Source: Thamnidium elegans
Taxonomy: Eukaryota > Mucoromycota > Mucoromycetes > Mucorales > Mucoraceae
DNA length: 64,000 bases
Assembly: GCA_025201345.1 (NCBI GenBank)
Contig: JAIXMG010000030.1
Coordinates: forward strand, 186,001-250,000
Direction: 5' to 3'
Below the pieces are notes generated by a model, which worked only from the letters and a program-made list of their open reading frames with translations, did no database searches and had not been told where the DNA came from. Of the stretch, positions 33,749 through 44,770 are shown one piece after another. The stretch's first letter is position 1, and each line of letters starts with the position of its first letter. Position numbers and translations under genes: made by a program.

Positions 33749-35676
33749 ATGTTGTTTCATACTATTCCCAAGCATATAGATAATTCTTTAGAGGTAAAAA
33801 ATTACAAGTGAAATTAAAAACATAGTGTATTCATTTAAGCGTTAAAAGTATCTTCGATTGGAAGAACTAAATGAAATGTCGTTGGCAGAAATTATTGAAA
33901 TTTGCCGGGAAAGAAATTTACCAACAGAAGGAAAGAAATCACAGTTGATTAGTGATTTGCTATTTTGGGTAAAGTTATTTGTTTGATGATGGAAGTATTT
34001 ATTTATTTATTTATTTATTTTGGAGTAGAAAGATCATACAAGACCTATACCTGCACCTTCTACACCACGGCTCAACTCTTTATCAGATCTTCAAAATTTA
34101 GATACACTTCAACAAGATGATCGTGTCTTTTTAAATTCAAAAGAGTTTTCATTGTTATTTTTAGATGAGGATTCTCCAAGTTTAGATATACCTTATCAGG
34201 ACTTGACATTTGGTGAAAAGATTGGAAGTGGAGGGTTTAAAGATTGTTTTCAAGGCGTTTACAAAGGAGTAAGTTTTTTTTTATTTTATTTTATCTTTTT
34301 TATCTGTGTACATAACATATATAATAGGAAGTGGTGGCTATTGGAGAATTAAGGTTAACTCATTTTAGCGAATTCGACCTGGCTGAAGTAAAACATGAAA
34401 TCAACGTGTTAAAGTAACTATATTTTATTTGAAAAAGAGGGTCATTCTACTTATCCTTAACTTTAGACAACTGAGACATGAAAATGTGATCAAATTTATA
34501 GGTGTTTGTACACATCCAAGTCACCTGTGTATAGTGACTGAGATTTGCGCAAAAGGTGACTTATTTGATGTCATTAGAAACTATCCAAGGCCTAGTTTTG
34601 CACAGCAGGTCATGTACATGTACGATATTGCATTAGGTGTATCCTATTTACATACAAGAAGGTGGATATATTAAATAGAAGAAAATGCCCATCTAATTTA
34701 CTTTTTTTTTTATGTATAGACCTTCGATTATTCATAGAGTAAGTTTGAAAGTATTAAAAAATGACACTTTGAGTACTAAATGTTATATATAGGACCTTAA
34801 ATCTATGAATATACTGGTAAAGTATAAATATATACAGCAACAACAACAACAAAAAAAAAACGTTATACTGAGATAAAATAGATTTCACAAGATGATAGAG
34901 CAAAGATAAATGATTTCGGTTTAGCACGAATCCGACCAAAAGCTAATTCATTGATGCATACACAATGTGGTACACCCAATTGGTATGTGTGTGTGTGTGT
35001 GTGTGTAAAATATATATATATCTATTGTCACTAAATTAAATTTCTTAAAACATTTTGTTATTAGGCAAGGTAAAGAAAAACATATCTTTGCATTTCTCAT
35101 TTATTTTTTTAAAAAAATCGTATACACATAGCCCCTGAATATTGGACACTAAATCCTAGTTATACTGAAAAAGTACAAAAAAAAAAAAGAGGACATGATT
35201 ACTTTGTATATAATATTAACGTTTTTTTTTTTTTATAGGTGGATGTAATTTTAGGTTATTATCTTATTTGTATACTCTGGATTAATATTTGTTATTGTTT
35301 TTTAGGTTTATGCTTGCGCGCTCATATTCTGGGAAATTATGACTTGGGGCGCTTATGGTTATCCTTTTCAAAGTAAAATGAAAACACAGTAAAAAAAAAG
35401 GGAGGGGAGGAACTAAAACAAATGATAATAGATTTGGCAGAACATGCATTATATGTTGCTGTGAAACAACACGATATACGACCTCCTATGTCCAAACTCA
35501 CTAGCCTATACCCACGTAACTTGCTTGTATTAATCATGGAGATGTGGGAAACAGACCCATCACTGGTAAAAAAAAAACATGTATATTATATCACTATTCT
35601 AACCCTTTTATTATAATCTATACAGCGACCTTCAATGAATCACGTCGTTGAAAGACTGTCAACCTATTTACTTTGA
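33749..35676 (+). CDS. SAP-domain TKL-type protein kinase with WNK-like lysine placement and microexons
   Basis: Exon 2 encodes a SAP-like helix pair (LEELNEMSLAEIIEICRERN, GKKSQLISDLLFW), a fold that binds nucleic acids. The kinase domain follows: FGEKIGSGGFKDCFQGVYKG (glycine loop), EVVAIGELRL (beta-3), EVKHEINVLK (alpha-C Glu), LRHENVIKFIGVCTHPSHLC, PSIIHRDLKSMNIL (HRD), AKINDFGLARI (DFG), CGTPNWQAPEYW (APE), EKVDVYACALIFWEIMTW, and RPSMNHVVERL at the end. The beta-3 Lys is replaced by Gly (codon 34343-34345), while a Lys sits in the glycine loop (34239-34241) where WNK kinases carry theirs. Reconstruction needs exons of 19 (34720-34738), 24 (34793-34816), 5 (35065-35069) and 6 nt (35239-35244). 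HRD and DFG are intact, so activity is plausible. Substrates are unknown. Confidence 0.82.
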
Positions 35677-35761
35677 AAAAAAAATAAACTTTTTTATTAT
35701 ATGCGAAAAAAAAAAAAATTTCGTTGTGCTCTTTTTTTTTCGTGCGAAATATGTTGGGGGA

Positions 35762-37046
35762 TTATTTTTTACTGAGACTTCTACGTCTTGAAACAGATCG
35801 AGAATAAGATCTTGATCTACTGCTACGTTTATAAGGCGATCTGCTACGTCTGATAGGGCTTCTGCTACGACTTAATGAAGCTCTACTACGTCTGACAGGT
35901 GATCTATTACGTCGAGGAGATCTACTACGTCTGATAGGTGATCTGCTACGTCTGATGGGTGATCTGCTACGTCGAGGAGATCTGCTACGTCGAGGAGATC
36001 TACTACGGCTTCTGCTGGGAGTTAAACTTCTGGAATAACTTCTGCTGCGTGAGTAACTTCTGCTGCGAGAGTAGCTGCGGCCACGTGAGTAAGATCTCTT
36101 TCTTCCTCTGGAATAACTACGAGATGGAGATCTGGAGCGTGAATAAGAGTAACGTCTGCCGCGACGAACTGGTGAACGGGATAGTGAGCGGGAATAACGT
36201 CTGCCTCTGTTACCACCACCACCACCACCACCACCGAAACGGTCTCCACGAGGCCCTCCACGATTATCTCTTCTAACAGGAGGAACATAACGTCCTAAAT
36301 AAAAAAAAATTAGATGGTCCTCTCTCTCTCTCTTATATTGTATTGAATTTACCTCTGGGAGGTGAAGGTGAACGGGATTTCTCACGACGTTTAGGTGCAG
36401 GAACGCAAACAATTCTTTTACCATCTAATTGAGCCTACATATTTTAAAAAAGAAAACCCCACAAAATTAATCAATACGTTAAATATGTATACATATACAG
36501 AACGACTTGAAAATACTTTACATTATCCATATAACTAATAGCTTTATCGGCTTCTTCTTGAGTTTCAAAATCAATATATGCTTTTCCTTTATTGGTATTC
36601 ACTACACATAAAAAAAAAATTAATTGTTGGTTGTTTGGAGGAGGGGGGGGGAGGGGGTTTAGTACTTACAGATTTTGTTGATAGGAAATTGAAGCAGAGT
36701 GATTTTACCATACTGACTGAAAATCTCTTGGACGTGTTCTTCTTTGACATTGCGCGTCAAATTAGTAACAAGAATAGAGTGAAGATGCTCTGGACTAGGA
36801 GATCGTGAATGTCTTGAACGAGATCGAGAGAGTGGTGAACGCGAACGATCCTTTGAAATGGAACGACGACGTGGAGATGGTGATCTTGAATAACGAGATC
36901 TTGATGAAGCCCTGTTTTTTTTTTAATAATGTTAGTTAAAAACGCTCTCAAAAACAAGAACTCTACTTTCACGTTTATTTTTTTTTCTCGTGCTAAGTGA
37001 AAAGGGTAAAGTATGTCTTGTTCTGTAATAATTATCGTACTTACAT
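35762..37046 (-). CDS. RNPS1: RNPS1-like RS/RRM splicing factor with a start codon split by an intron
   Basis: The RRM reads HSILVTNLTRNVKEEHVQEI, FSQYGKITLLQFPINK and, after an intron, GKAYIDFETQEEADKAISYM, matching RNPS1, the peripheral exon-junction-complex/ASAP subunit in the nucleus. A short N-terminal RS segment precedes it. The C-terminus has RGG-like glycines (36210-36250) and about 100 residues of RS repeats (RRSRSPIRRSRSP units), ending RRRSLSKK. No ATG opens the RRM-containing reading frame. Instead exon 1 ends ..ATAAT at 37045 and exon 2 begins GGCTTCATCA at 36911, so splicing of the 133-nt intron (donor GTAAGT, branch-like TAACTAAC, acceptor ACAG) creates ATG-GCT-TCA (MASSRSRYSRSP). 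Unspliced RNA reads ATG-TAA. It is convergent with the kinase, 85 bp apart. Confidence 0.87.
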
Positions 37047-38243
37047 TATAGTTTCAAAGAAAAATAAAATATACTAGTTGGAAAAAAAAAAGAAGAAAAA
37101 AAAAATTATAATGAATTTTTTTAAATGTACGTCACTGAGATCGCTACAGACACACCTTTACGATCGAAATGGTCTTTAAAAAAAAAAATTGAAAATATGT
37201 TGGGATTAACACAATGCTTATGTTATTGATATTTGATTTTTTTTTTTTATAAAATTAGTAGGCGTGCTTATATTTTGTGGTAATATATGGTTTGCTAGAT
37301 TTATACTTGAACAGGCTCTCTTAATGCATTTGCTCTGGGCTTTTTTGTTTAGGTCTATTAACTTTAAATATAAAGAATGATATGGGAAATTTGAGGTAAT
37401 AAGGTTAGCAGAAGTTGTTTCTTGCGAACTCTTGATACAAAAAGTGACAAAGGTAATAAACATAATCATAGCTAGAATACAAAGTAAACACCTCTTTATG
37501 AAAACCCAAAAAAAGATCTGTATCTGTATCAAATTAACTTGGGATGTTTTACTAGTTTTTTTTTATTATTTGTGTCAAGTTAAAAAATGTATCATAAAAA
37601 AGGCGTTTATTCTTTTTGTTCTTGAATAAACTTTTGTAATTTTTTAGCGCCTACTATTAGATTATCACAGAAAAAAAAAATACGAAATAGCTTTCAAAAT
37701 GACAGGGATAGAAATCCTCTTTTTGATGTCAAATATAATAAAAAAAAAGGGTATTTTTTCAAGTTGCATCATTATGCGAAAAACTCAAGCGGAGTTGGTT
37801 GTGAGGAAGCACAGTAACGTTTGACTTCAAGTTCAGATCAAACGGTAACGAGGGATACTTGTTTCGATATGTATTAAGCTTTATTCTGGCAAGAGAGAGA
37901 GTCAATGTGTGTTTGGATCGCGCGAATTAAACATTCAAGAAATTTTAATAGAAGCGAAAACAAAGAAAAAGTATAAAAAAAAAGAGACCAAACTTTTTAT
38001 TAAGAAAAAAGAGAAAATTGAATTTGCAGTAAAAAAAAAAGAAAGAAAGAAAATATTGTATGTAGAAGGTTAAATGATAATATTATTATGAATTTACAAT
38101 GTTGCAGCTAGAAAGAGGAGGGGGCAAAATAGTTTTACCAACAGTTGGAATGATTGATTTTCTTTCTTTTTGTAAAAAGAAAAAAAAAAAAAAAAAAAAA
38201 AAAGTAAAGTCTAAAAGGGAAGGATGTGGCTGCCAAAGAGTAT
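37047..38243. other. Intergenic region, 1.2 kb
   Basis: Lies between two minus-strand RNA-binding genes. Contains T/A runs. A minus-strand open stretch (about 37218-37532) has one hydrophobic segment but no ATG at its head and no recognised motif, so I do not call it. Otherwise nothing is seen. Confidence 0.45.
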
Positions 38244-39422
38244 TTAAAGATCGTCATAACTTGTTAAAACTCTGCCAGCTGGAATAGCTGTTGTGATGGG
38301 AGGATAGTTATGATCGTCTAATTTCATAAGTGTAGATGAACGTCTGCGATTGTAACTGTTGTAAGATGCTTCCTTTGCCATCAATCCATCCTCGTCCTGC
38401 CAAGGTACATTACCAAATCCAACCTTGTTTCTCTCGGGTATTTTAGCGCGATTGACTATTATACGTATATTAGACATTCTCTCTCTTTACAACTACTATT
38501 TTATTTTTATTTTTTTACCTTTAATGTGTCTAGATCCTACCAATGCACCATGCATACTTTGAATAGCAGCCAAAGCTGCTTCTTTCTTTTCATACGTAAC
38601 GAAACCATAACTATTTTATATTAGTAAAATAATCTTTTGACAACAAATAAAAAAAACCTTACTCTTTTCCTTCAACAAGTTTAACATCCTCAAGTGGTCC
38701 AAAACGAGAAAATATTGTTTCAATTTGTTCTACTGTAACATCTTCCAAATCGCCAATATATACTTTTGTAGGATAAAATTCTGTATCGATGTATTGTGCA
38801 GCCTCCGTATATAACTAAAGGGAAAAGGGGGTTAGTAACCCTATTGGATATACAGATATAATTGTAAAGCTTACGTCTCCTCCACTTCCTCTGGTTTGAT
38901 GACGTTGACTGCCATGGTGAGATCTGTGAGTACTTCTACGGTGTCTGGGTCTACTGCTACTACGATGACGTTCGTAATCACTGTCGGAATCGGAATGGTA
39001 ACGACGGTAAGAACGTCTAGGTGAACGAGAACTAGAAGAAGAGGATCTTCTTCGGTGGCGTCTACTATGATGTCTGTCACGCTCATTGCTATCCGATCTA
39101 TTATCGTACTCTCCGTCTTCCGATCGCTCAGACTTGAACTTTTCTCTGCGACGTTTAACTCTACCAAACTCATCTAATTCCTCTTCGTCACTTTGAGGAC
39201 TAGCAGATCTATATTATTTATTTATTTTGTGTTAAAAAAAAAAGAGTTTCTTTTATATATTGTGTTTTTTTTTTTTTTTTACAATATGCTAACCTTCTTC
39301 TATCTTCTTTTGCAAGACTAGATCTTCTTTCTGTGGACTAAGAGAAAAAGGGAAAAGGTTAAGGCTTTCTTTTGAATATTTGTTGATAGTTTTTGTAAGC
39401 TTACCTTGTCTTCACTAGACAT
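38244..39422 (-). CDS. RS-domain protein with one RRM
   Basis: Begins MSSEDK at 39422, with a donor right after it. The next exons are Arg/Ser-rich (STERRSSLAKEDRRR; SERSEDGEYDNRSDSNERDR; RRRSSSSSSRSPRRSYRR) with a likely nuclear localisation signal. A single RRM follows: PTKVYIGDLEDVTVEQIETI, GPLEDVKLVEGKDYGFVTYE, AALAAIQSMHGALVGSRHIK. The last exon gives VNRAKIPERNKVGFGNVPWQ, a Tyr/Arg-rich stretch and SYDDL. RS plus RRM indicates a nuclear pre-mRNA-processing factor. I cannot place it in a named subfamily; it differs from classical SR proteins in having the RS region before the RRM. It has the same orientation as RNPS1, 1.2 kb away. Confidence 0.8.
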
Positions 39423-39849
39423 TATTGAGATATATATACAAGTGAACTTTCTATCGAGAATAATAAAAAAGTTTTCTTTATTTGTCAAAAAAAAAAAAAA
39501 AAAAAAAAAGACAATGACAGTGACTGCCGTTTTTTTTTTTTTTTTTTTTTTTTCCTTCTCATGCAAACTTAAAAATCCTATTTGAGAAGATTGCTATAGT
39601 TACTGTGCTTCCCAGTCTCAATTTACCGAATGCTTGAAAACTCCGCTCACTTTTTGGCTAAGGAAAAAAAAAGGAAATGCATATCGTATGGATTTGGAAT
39701 TAGTGATATTTAAATGCGGATCAAATTATAAAATTGTTAAACAGAACAAGAAAGCACTGAAAGAGGTTTTATTATATGTTAAAAGGATATTTGTATTGCA
39801 ATATGTACTGGCGCTGTGAATGAAAAATTATTTAAGTAATGGGAAACCA
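39423..39849. other. Intergenic region with facing A and T runs
   Basis: About 430 bp; an A-run (39487-39509) is followed by a T-run (39531-39553). No gene seen. Confidence 0.5.
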
Positions 39850-40640
39850 TCATTCACCCAAACGAATTGAGCAAATTCTGTTCTTATATTTGCTGCTCTC
39901 AATGAAATCTGTAATAAAATAAGATGTCTTGATATATCTAGCATTGATAAGTTCAGGCTCTTTGGATGGTCGACATAATCTCCAAAAGGCATCATTGATA
40001 GCAAAGAGAATCTTTAAATTACGCAAGGTAACCAGAGATGGTAGCTCTTTGATGGACTTTGGAAATTTCAAATGGCCAACTTCAACCATGGTATAAATAC
40101 CATGATAATCCAATCTTGTCAGGAAAAATGAAAAGTTGAAACCATGAATTTGGAATGATAATGATGCATTTAATTTGTTGATATCAATCGTGTTTTTCAT
40201 GAAAATAGCCAACCGCAGCAAGTCTCGACAAAGATCAGATGTGTTGCAATCTTTTTCAACTTTTTTTGGCTTCTCCAAATAATAAATATCATCTTTCTTT
40301 TTAAGATTTTTATCAAACTTTCTGACTCATTTGACAAATATATCAGCACTGTTGATGTAAATGGTGGTGCACCTTTTTTTTAAGGAAAGAAAAACCATCA
40401 TTCTCATCTCGTGTTTTTGTAAGGCCCCGTTTTTTGGAAGCACTGTATTCTCCAGATGCATGTATGATTCCAACTCTACCATCTTCCTGAAATGAATTCA
40501 TATTAAGTAAAAATTCAAAGAGTTGGCTATCTTTTCTGTAAGAAGAGGGTAACTTATTTTCGAAGAGTTGGACAAATTAAGTTCAAAAATTTGGGCAAAA
40601 TATTCTTAAAAAAAGTGGAGTTTTCAAGCATTAGGTAAAC
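39850..40640 (-). pseudogene. Decayed copy of a lineage-specific repetitive protein family
   Basis: Read on the minus strand, conserved-looking blocks occur in sequence but in shifting frames: EYFAQIFELNLSNSSK (about 40.6 kb), then LFENKLPSSYRKDSQLFEFL and VGIIHASGEYSASKKRGLTK (40.4-40.55 kb), then GAPPFTSTVLIYLSNESESL (about 40.35 kb), then EKPKKVEKDCNTSDLCRDLL, FQIHGFNFSFFLTRLDYHGI, YTMVEVGHLKFPKSIKELPS and LFAINDAFWRLCRPSKEPEL, ending SIRLGE. At least three frame changes and one in-frame TGA separate the pieces. I recall very similar blocks as an abundant unknown family in Mucorales; function unknown. The copy seems non-functional and has no recognisable flanking repeats. Confidence 0.5.
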
Positions 40641-40976
40641 TGAGACTGCAAGCGCAGTACGATTTTCTTTTCATAATTTTAAGGTAGTATCCATAACGAC
40701 GCAATATTTTTCTTCTCCGCAGATATACCGAACTTAATATCTTTTCATCGCATATAGTTGAATATAAATTACTTTCTTCATTTTGCTCATTTTTAAAGCA
40801 GCATATTACTATTGATATAAATTTTTTTCATGCTTTTTTTTAGGTTCCATAAAAGGAAATATGTCAAAAAATTAAGCTTTTTTCTTTGAAAAACGTGACA
40901 TTCACGTGCGCACGACGTGGTTTTTTCCATTTTTAACTTTTTGGCTATTATTAAATAAAGTTGAAAGACCATATAA

Positions 40977-41059
40977 GGAAAGATGGCCGAGTTGGTCTAA
41001 GGCGTCACGTTAAGGTCGTGATCTCTTCGGAGGCGTGGGTTCAAATCCCACTCTTTTCA
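40977..41059 (+). tRNA. tRNA-Leu(AAG)
   Basis: A full cloverleaf can be drawn without an intron. The acceptor stem GGAAAGA pairs with TCTTTTC (one G-T pair) with discriminator A. The D stem is GCC/GGC with the GTTGGTC loop. The anticodon arm is TCACG-TTAAGGT-CGTGA, giving anticodon AAG (reads CUU Leu). A long variable arm (TCTCTTCGGAGGC) is typical of tRNA-Leu, and the T arm GTGGG-TTCAAAT-CCCAC also serves as the B box. A T-run (CTTTTATTTT) just downstream fits a pol III terminator. 83 nt before CCA addition. Confidence 0.95.
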
Positions 41060-42390
41060 CTTTTATTTTGCGTCGAAACGAATGCAGTGTGTGTAGCTGT
41101 TTTGCTGTTTTTTATGTAATGGAAGAGAAAGCAATAAGCTTACCTTGTTTTGGTCTTAAAAACGAAGGATCAGATTTAAAAATCGCTTCAATAGTCAATG
41201 AAACAGTTGTTAGAATTTGGTATGTGGTAGAGAAATAAAATAAAAGATAAAAGATAGTAGTAAGTTTAAGTTACCGCCAGTTCCTGTTTTATAAGTAGAA
41301 CGACTTAGGTAAAATAAGGTAAATAAGGAGTTTTAGATAAAAGTACAATGGAGAGTAAGATCCAAGGGAATTCAAGTATAAAATAAAATATAGAATAAAG
41401 GGATGAATAAAAGAGCTAATTAAGAGGTCTTTTATAAGTTAAAGAAGTATAAGATTAAATTATAAACAAAATGAATTAATTTTTATTAGATTGTGTCTTT
41501 TTTGTTGGCTATTTATATTTTTTTTAAAATTATGACAATAGATATTTTTTATGAGTAATGTAAGAAAGTAAAGTTGAGATTATAGAGCATCCACTTCATG
41601 GATGGTCCATCGCTAAATAGTGTAACCAAAGAAAAAAAGAGAGAACGTGTAGCACAGTAATTCTACTTTTCAAAAAGGGAAATAAAGTAAGCACTACTCA
41701 AACAAACCGACTGTAAATTGCCTATCCTTTTCCACACTTCATATTCTAGATGAATAATGCTTAAGAGCTCTTCTATCATGACCCTTAGTGAACTTTGTAT
41801 TTCGATCCCAGTCGCTTCTTGTTTATTTTTTTAACAGGATACGGTATTTTACTACGTTTTTTTTCCCAAGAAAATGTAAATTGTATTGCTATTTGTATAC
41901 GTTTTCTGAATTAGAAAGCATCCGCAAAATATATATCAACGCATCGATTTCTTTAGATAACAATTCTCTACCTGTTGTAATGATTTTTTCGACTTGTCCC
42001 GGGTCAGTAATTACTGTTTCATCATCATCATCTTCTTCGCCCTCACTATCTATAAACTATAAAATGTAATAAGTTTTACTGGTATTGTACCATGTATGAA
42101 GCAGAAAAATATTCTTACGTCCCCCCTTTTTTTTTTTTGGTATTTGAACAGTTTTTTTAGTTTCCACTTAATCACAATTATCATATATTATTGCGTAAAT
42201 TAGACTATATGTTTATTCTTATCGGCCCAGCCATAAGCAAGACAACGAAACATTTTTAATAACGGCAAAATGTTTAAGTGGTTATTGACGCGTATTTAAA
42301 CGCAGGTTCATCATATGGTTGGTTAATACCTTCAAGTTAAAAAGCATTTTTTTTTTTTGCTCTTGCTTAAATATCTTTTTTTTTTTACCA
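41060..42390. other. Intergenic region with a possible decayed minus-strand exon
   Basis: About 1.3 kb between the tRNA and CDK11. Within it (roughly 41.9-42.06 kb, minus) an open stretch reads DSEGEEDDDDETVITDPGQV and KIITTGRELLSKEIDALIYI, bounded upstream by an acceptor-like TTTTATAG. Its composition looks coding, and the helix vaguely recalls CTLH-type helices, but it stops after SNSENVYK and cannot be extended into a gene. The rest shows nothing. Confidence 0.35.
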
Positions 42391-43880
42391 ATGTCAGAAC
42401 CTATAAAAAAATCACGTTGGGTATCTGACGATGACGATGAGGAGGAACCAGTTGAACAAAAGCCAGTAAAACAACAAAAGACGCAATCAAAGGCAGTACG
42501 TCAAGTGATTATGCGTACAGAGCAACCAGCACCAAAACCATACCCTTATTTACGAGAATGTCGACACGTTGATTGTTTTGAAAAATTGAATCATATCGAA
42601 GAAGGATCTTATGGTATTGTATTTCGTGCTCGTGATAAAGAATCTGGTGAGATTGTTGCATTAAAAAAATTAAAGTTGAATCCGGAAAATGGTGGGTTTC
42701 CTGTCACCAGTTTAAGAGAGATCCATGCTTTAATGACAATTAAGCATCCTAATATTGTTAATGTTAGAGAAATTGTTATGGGAAACCATATGGATCAGTA
42801 AAGTATTTATACTAATAGAAATAATATATGTGTGTATACTTATTTTTTTTTTCTTAAAAAAAAAATAGAGTATTTATTGTAATGGACTTTATTGATCATG
42901 ATTTAAAAGGTTTGATGCAGGACATGCGTTCACCATTCTTACAGTCCGAAATAAAAACGTTGATGCTTCAGTTATTATCAGCCGTGGCATTAATGCATGA
43001 TAATTGGGTTATTCATCGTGATTTAAAGACGTCTAATTTATTGCTTAATAACAGAGGTGAGATCAAAGTAGCGGATTTTGGTCTTGCTAGAAAATACGGT
43101 AGTCCCATGGGGAATATGACACAATTGGTTGTAACACTTTGGTACAGAGCACCTGAATTGTTATTAGGCGGTAAAGAGTATACAACTGCCATTGACATGT
43201 GGTCTGTAGGTTGTATCTTTGGCGAATTAGTAAATAATGAAGCATTGTTACCTGGTAGAAGTGAGATTGATCAATTAGATAGGGTAATGTATATGTAAAG
43301 GGAAGTATGTTCTTTTTTTTTTAATGGGCTTTATAGATATTTAAATTATTAGGTAGTCCAACAGAAGAAATATGGCCTGGATTTTCGGAACTTCCTCATG
43401 CCAAGAACATAGCACCCATACATCAACCGTAAATACTTGTTAGATTTATGTGTTTTTTTTTATTACGGTATTGATTTTTTATATATATTAGATATAGCAT
43501 TTTAAGAAGTAAATTCACTACTTTAACCCAAGCAGGCTTGGACCTTTTATCGAGATTATTGACTTATGATCCCTCAAAACGTATCACAGCAGAACAAGCA
43601 CTGCAACATCCTTATTTCAGTGAAAGTCCTGCACCTAAAGATCCGTCCATGTTTCCAACTTGGCCATCCAAAGGATCCGGACACAAGTAAGTTTAAATAT
43701 TATTCCCTTTTTTTTTTTGTCCTTATCGCTAATAAACTCAATATATATATTAGAAAGCGAGAATTTAGTCCTTCTGCACCAGCAGCAGCTCATGGTGTAA
43801 GTGAAGAAGAACCCGGTTTAGCTGGTACTCTCTTTGGTGGTCAAACAGAATCAACAGGATTTCGATTAAAGCTCGGATAA
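42391..43880 (+). CDS. CDK11: CDK11-type (PITSLRE) cyclin-dependent kinase
   Basis: Five exons. An acidic N-terminus ([12 protein letters not shown]) with a short KK/RW stretch leads into the kinase domain: [20 protein letters not shown] (glycine loop), IVALKKLKL (beta-3 Lys), [11 protein letters not shown] (the cyclin-binding helix, PITSLRE variant), [51 protein letters not shown] (activation loop), [34 protein letters not shown], and [16 protein letters not shown]. The C-terminal exon ([18 protein letters not shown] to STGFRLKLG) also matches CDK11. In other eukaryotes the kinase pairs with cyclin L and acts in transcription and splicing. All catalytic residues are present. The stop at 43880 faces that of ARPC5 40 bp away. 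Confidence 0.95.
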
Positions 43881-43919
43881 AAAAAAAAAATGAATAAAAA
43901 AAAATATATATAGGTTTAT

Positions 43920-44592
43920 TTAAAAGACTGTACGCTTATCAGTCATCACGCGTACAATACAACCATTACCAGCAACTTCAGTCAACTACAACCCCACATT
44001 TTTTTTAAAAAAAACGTTAGTTTTCCCCTCTCTCCCTTTTATTTATTTTTTGTTTACCTTTTCATGCCACGTCAAGAGGACGCTAGAATTATACTGTTCT
44101 GGTTTACCCATACCTGCATATAAATACTTCATCAAGACATCTTGTTGTTCGGTGCTAAGTGATTTTATAAATTGAGGAATATCAGCTGCACGGAATAAGG
44201 TCAAAACTTCAGATACTGTCTTTGTACTTTCGTTCTACATATAAAAAGGAAAGTCGTAATTTTTTTTTTTTTAGAGTTGCTCTTAATATATGTATATTTT
44301 GTATATCTAACCTTTGAAGCCTCAAGATGACGACCATAAGGAGGTTCTTCCAAGGCACGAATTAAAGCGTTATTCAATTCACCTCTAAATAATAAAAAAG
44401 ATGAGTCAAGGAAATATTATATAACACGTATATATTATACCTTGTAAGCATATTACGAACATCAGTGCTTCGTGTTTGAGTAGCAGATGCTACTTGCTCA
44501 GGTGTTAAACCTGTCTCAAATTCAGCAAGGATTTCATCTTCAGTATAAGCATCCTCCTCATACTGATCGATATCAATGGTACGCCAAGACAT
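43920..44592 (-). CDS. ARPC5: Arp2/3 complex subunit 5 (p16-Arc)
   Basis: Smallest structural subunit of the actin-nucleating Arp2/3 complex. Start MSWRTIDIDQYEEDAYTEDE at 44592; after introns follow GELNNALIRALEEPPYGRHL, TVSEVLTLFRAADIPQFIKS, LSTEQQDVLMKYLYAGMGKP and SSVLLTWHEK. The last intron runs from GTAAAC (about 44056) to TTGTAG, and a short last exon gives LTEVAGNGCIVRVMTDKRTV plus F, matching the family's SIVRVLTxRKTV ending. Without that exon the protein would stop early in the intron, so the exon is required. Four exons; the length (about 150 residues) is normal for the family. Confidence 0.92.
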
Positions 44593-44770
44593 TATGTATT
44601 TAATTTTTTTTATATGTGTAAGGAAAAAAAAAAAAGAAAGCTTTAATACACACACAAACTCGACGTCATGACAAAAAAAAAAAAAAGGAAGCCGGTCTTT
44701 CAAATGAACGTGCAACAAGAATAAAGGGTATCATATAAGGTTTTTAATAAATAAATTATGAATAAAAGAA

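Noticed and set aside
35959..36288. Open frames on both strands across the RS region of RNPS1
   Set aside because: They are by-products of the repeated SR codons; only the minus-strand RS frame continues the RRM.
37218..37532. Minus-strand stretch with one hydrophobic segment
   Set aside because: It has no ATG at its head and no recognisable motif or supported splice sites.
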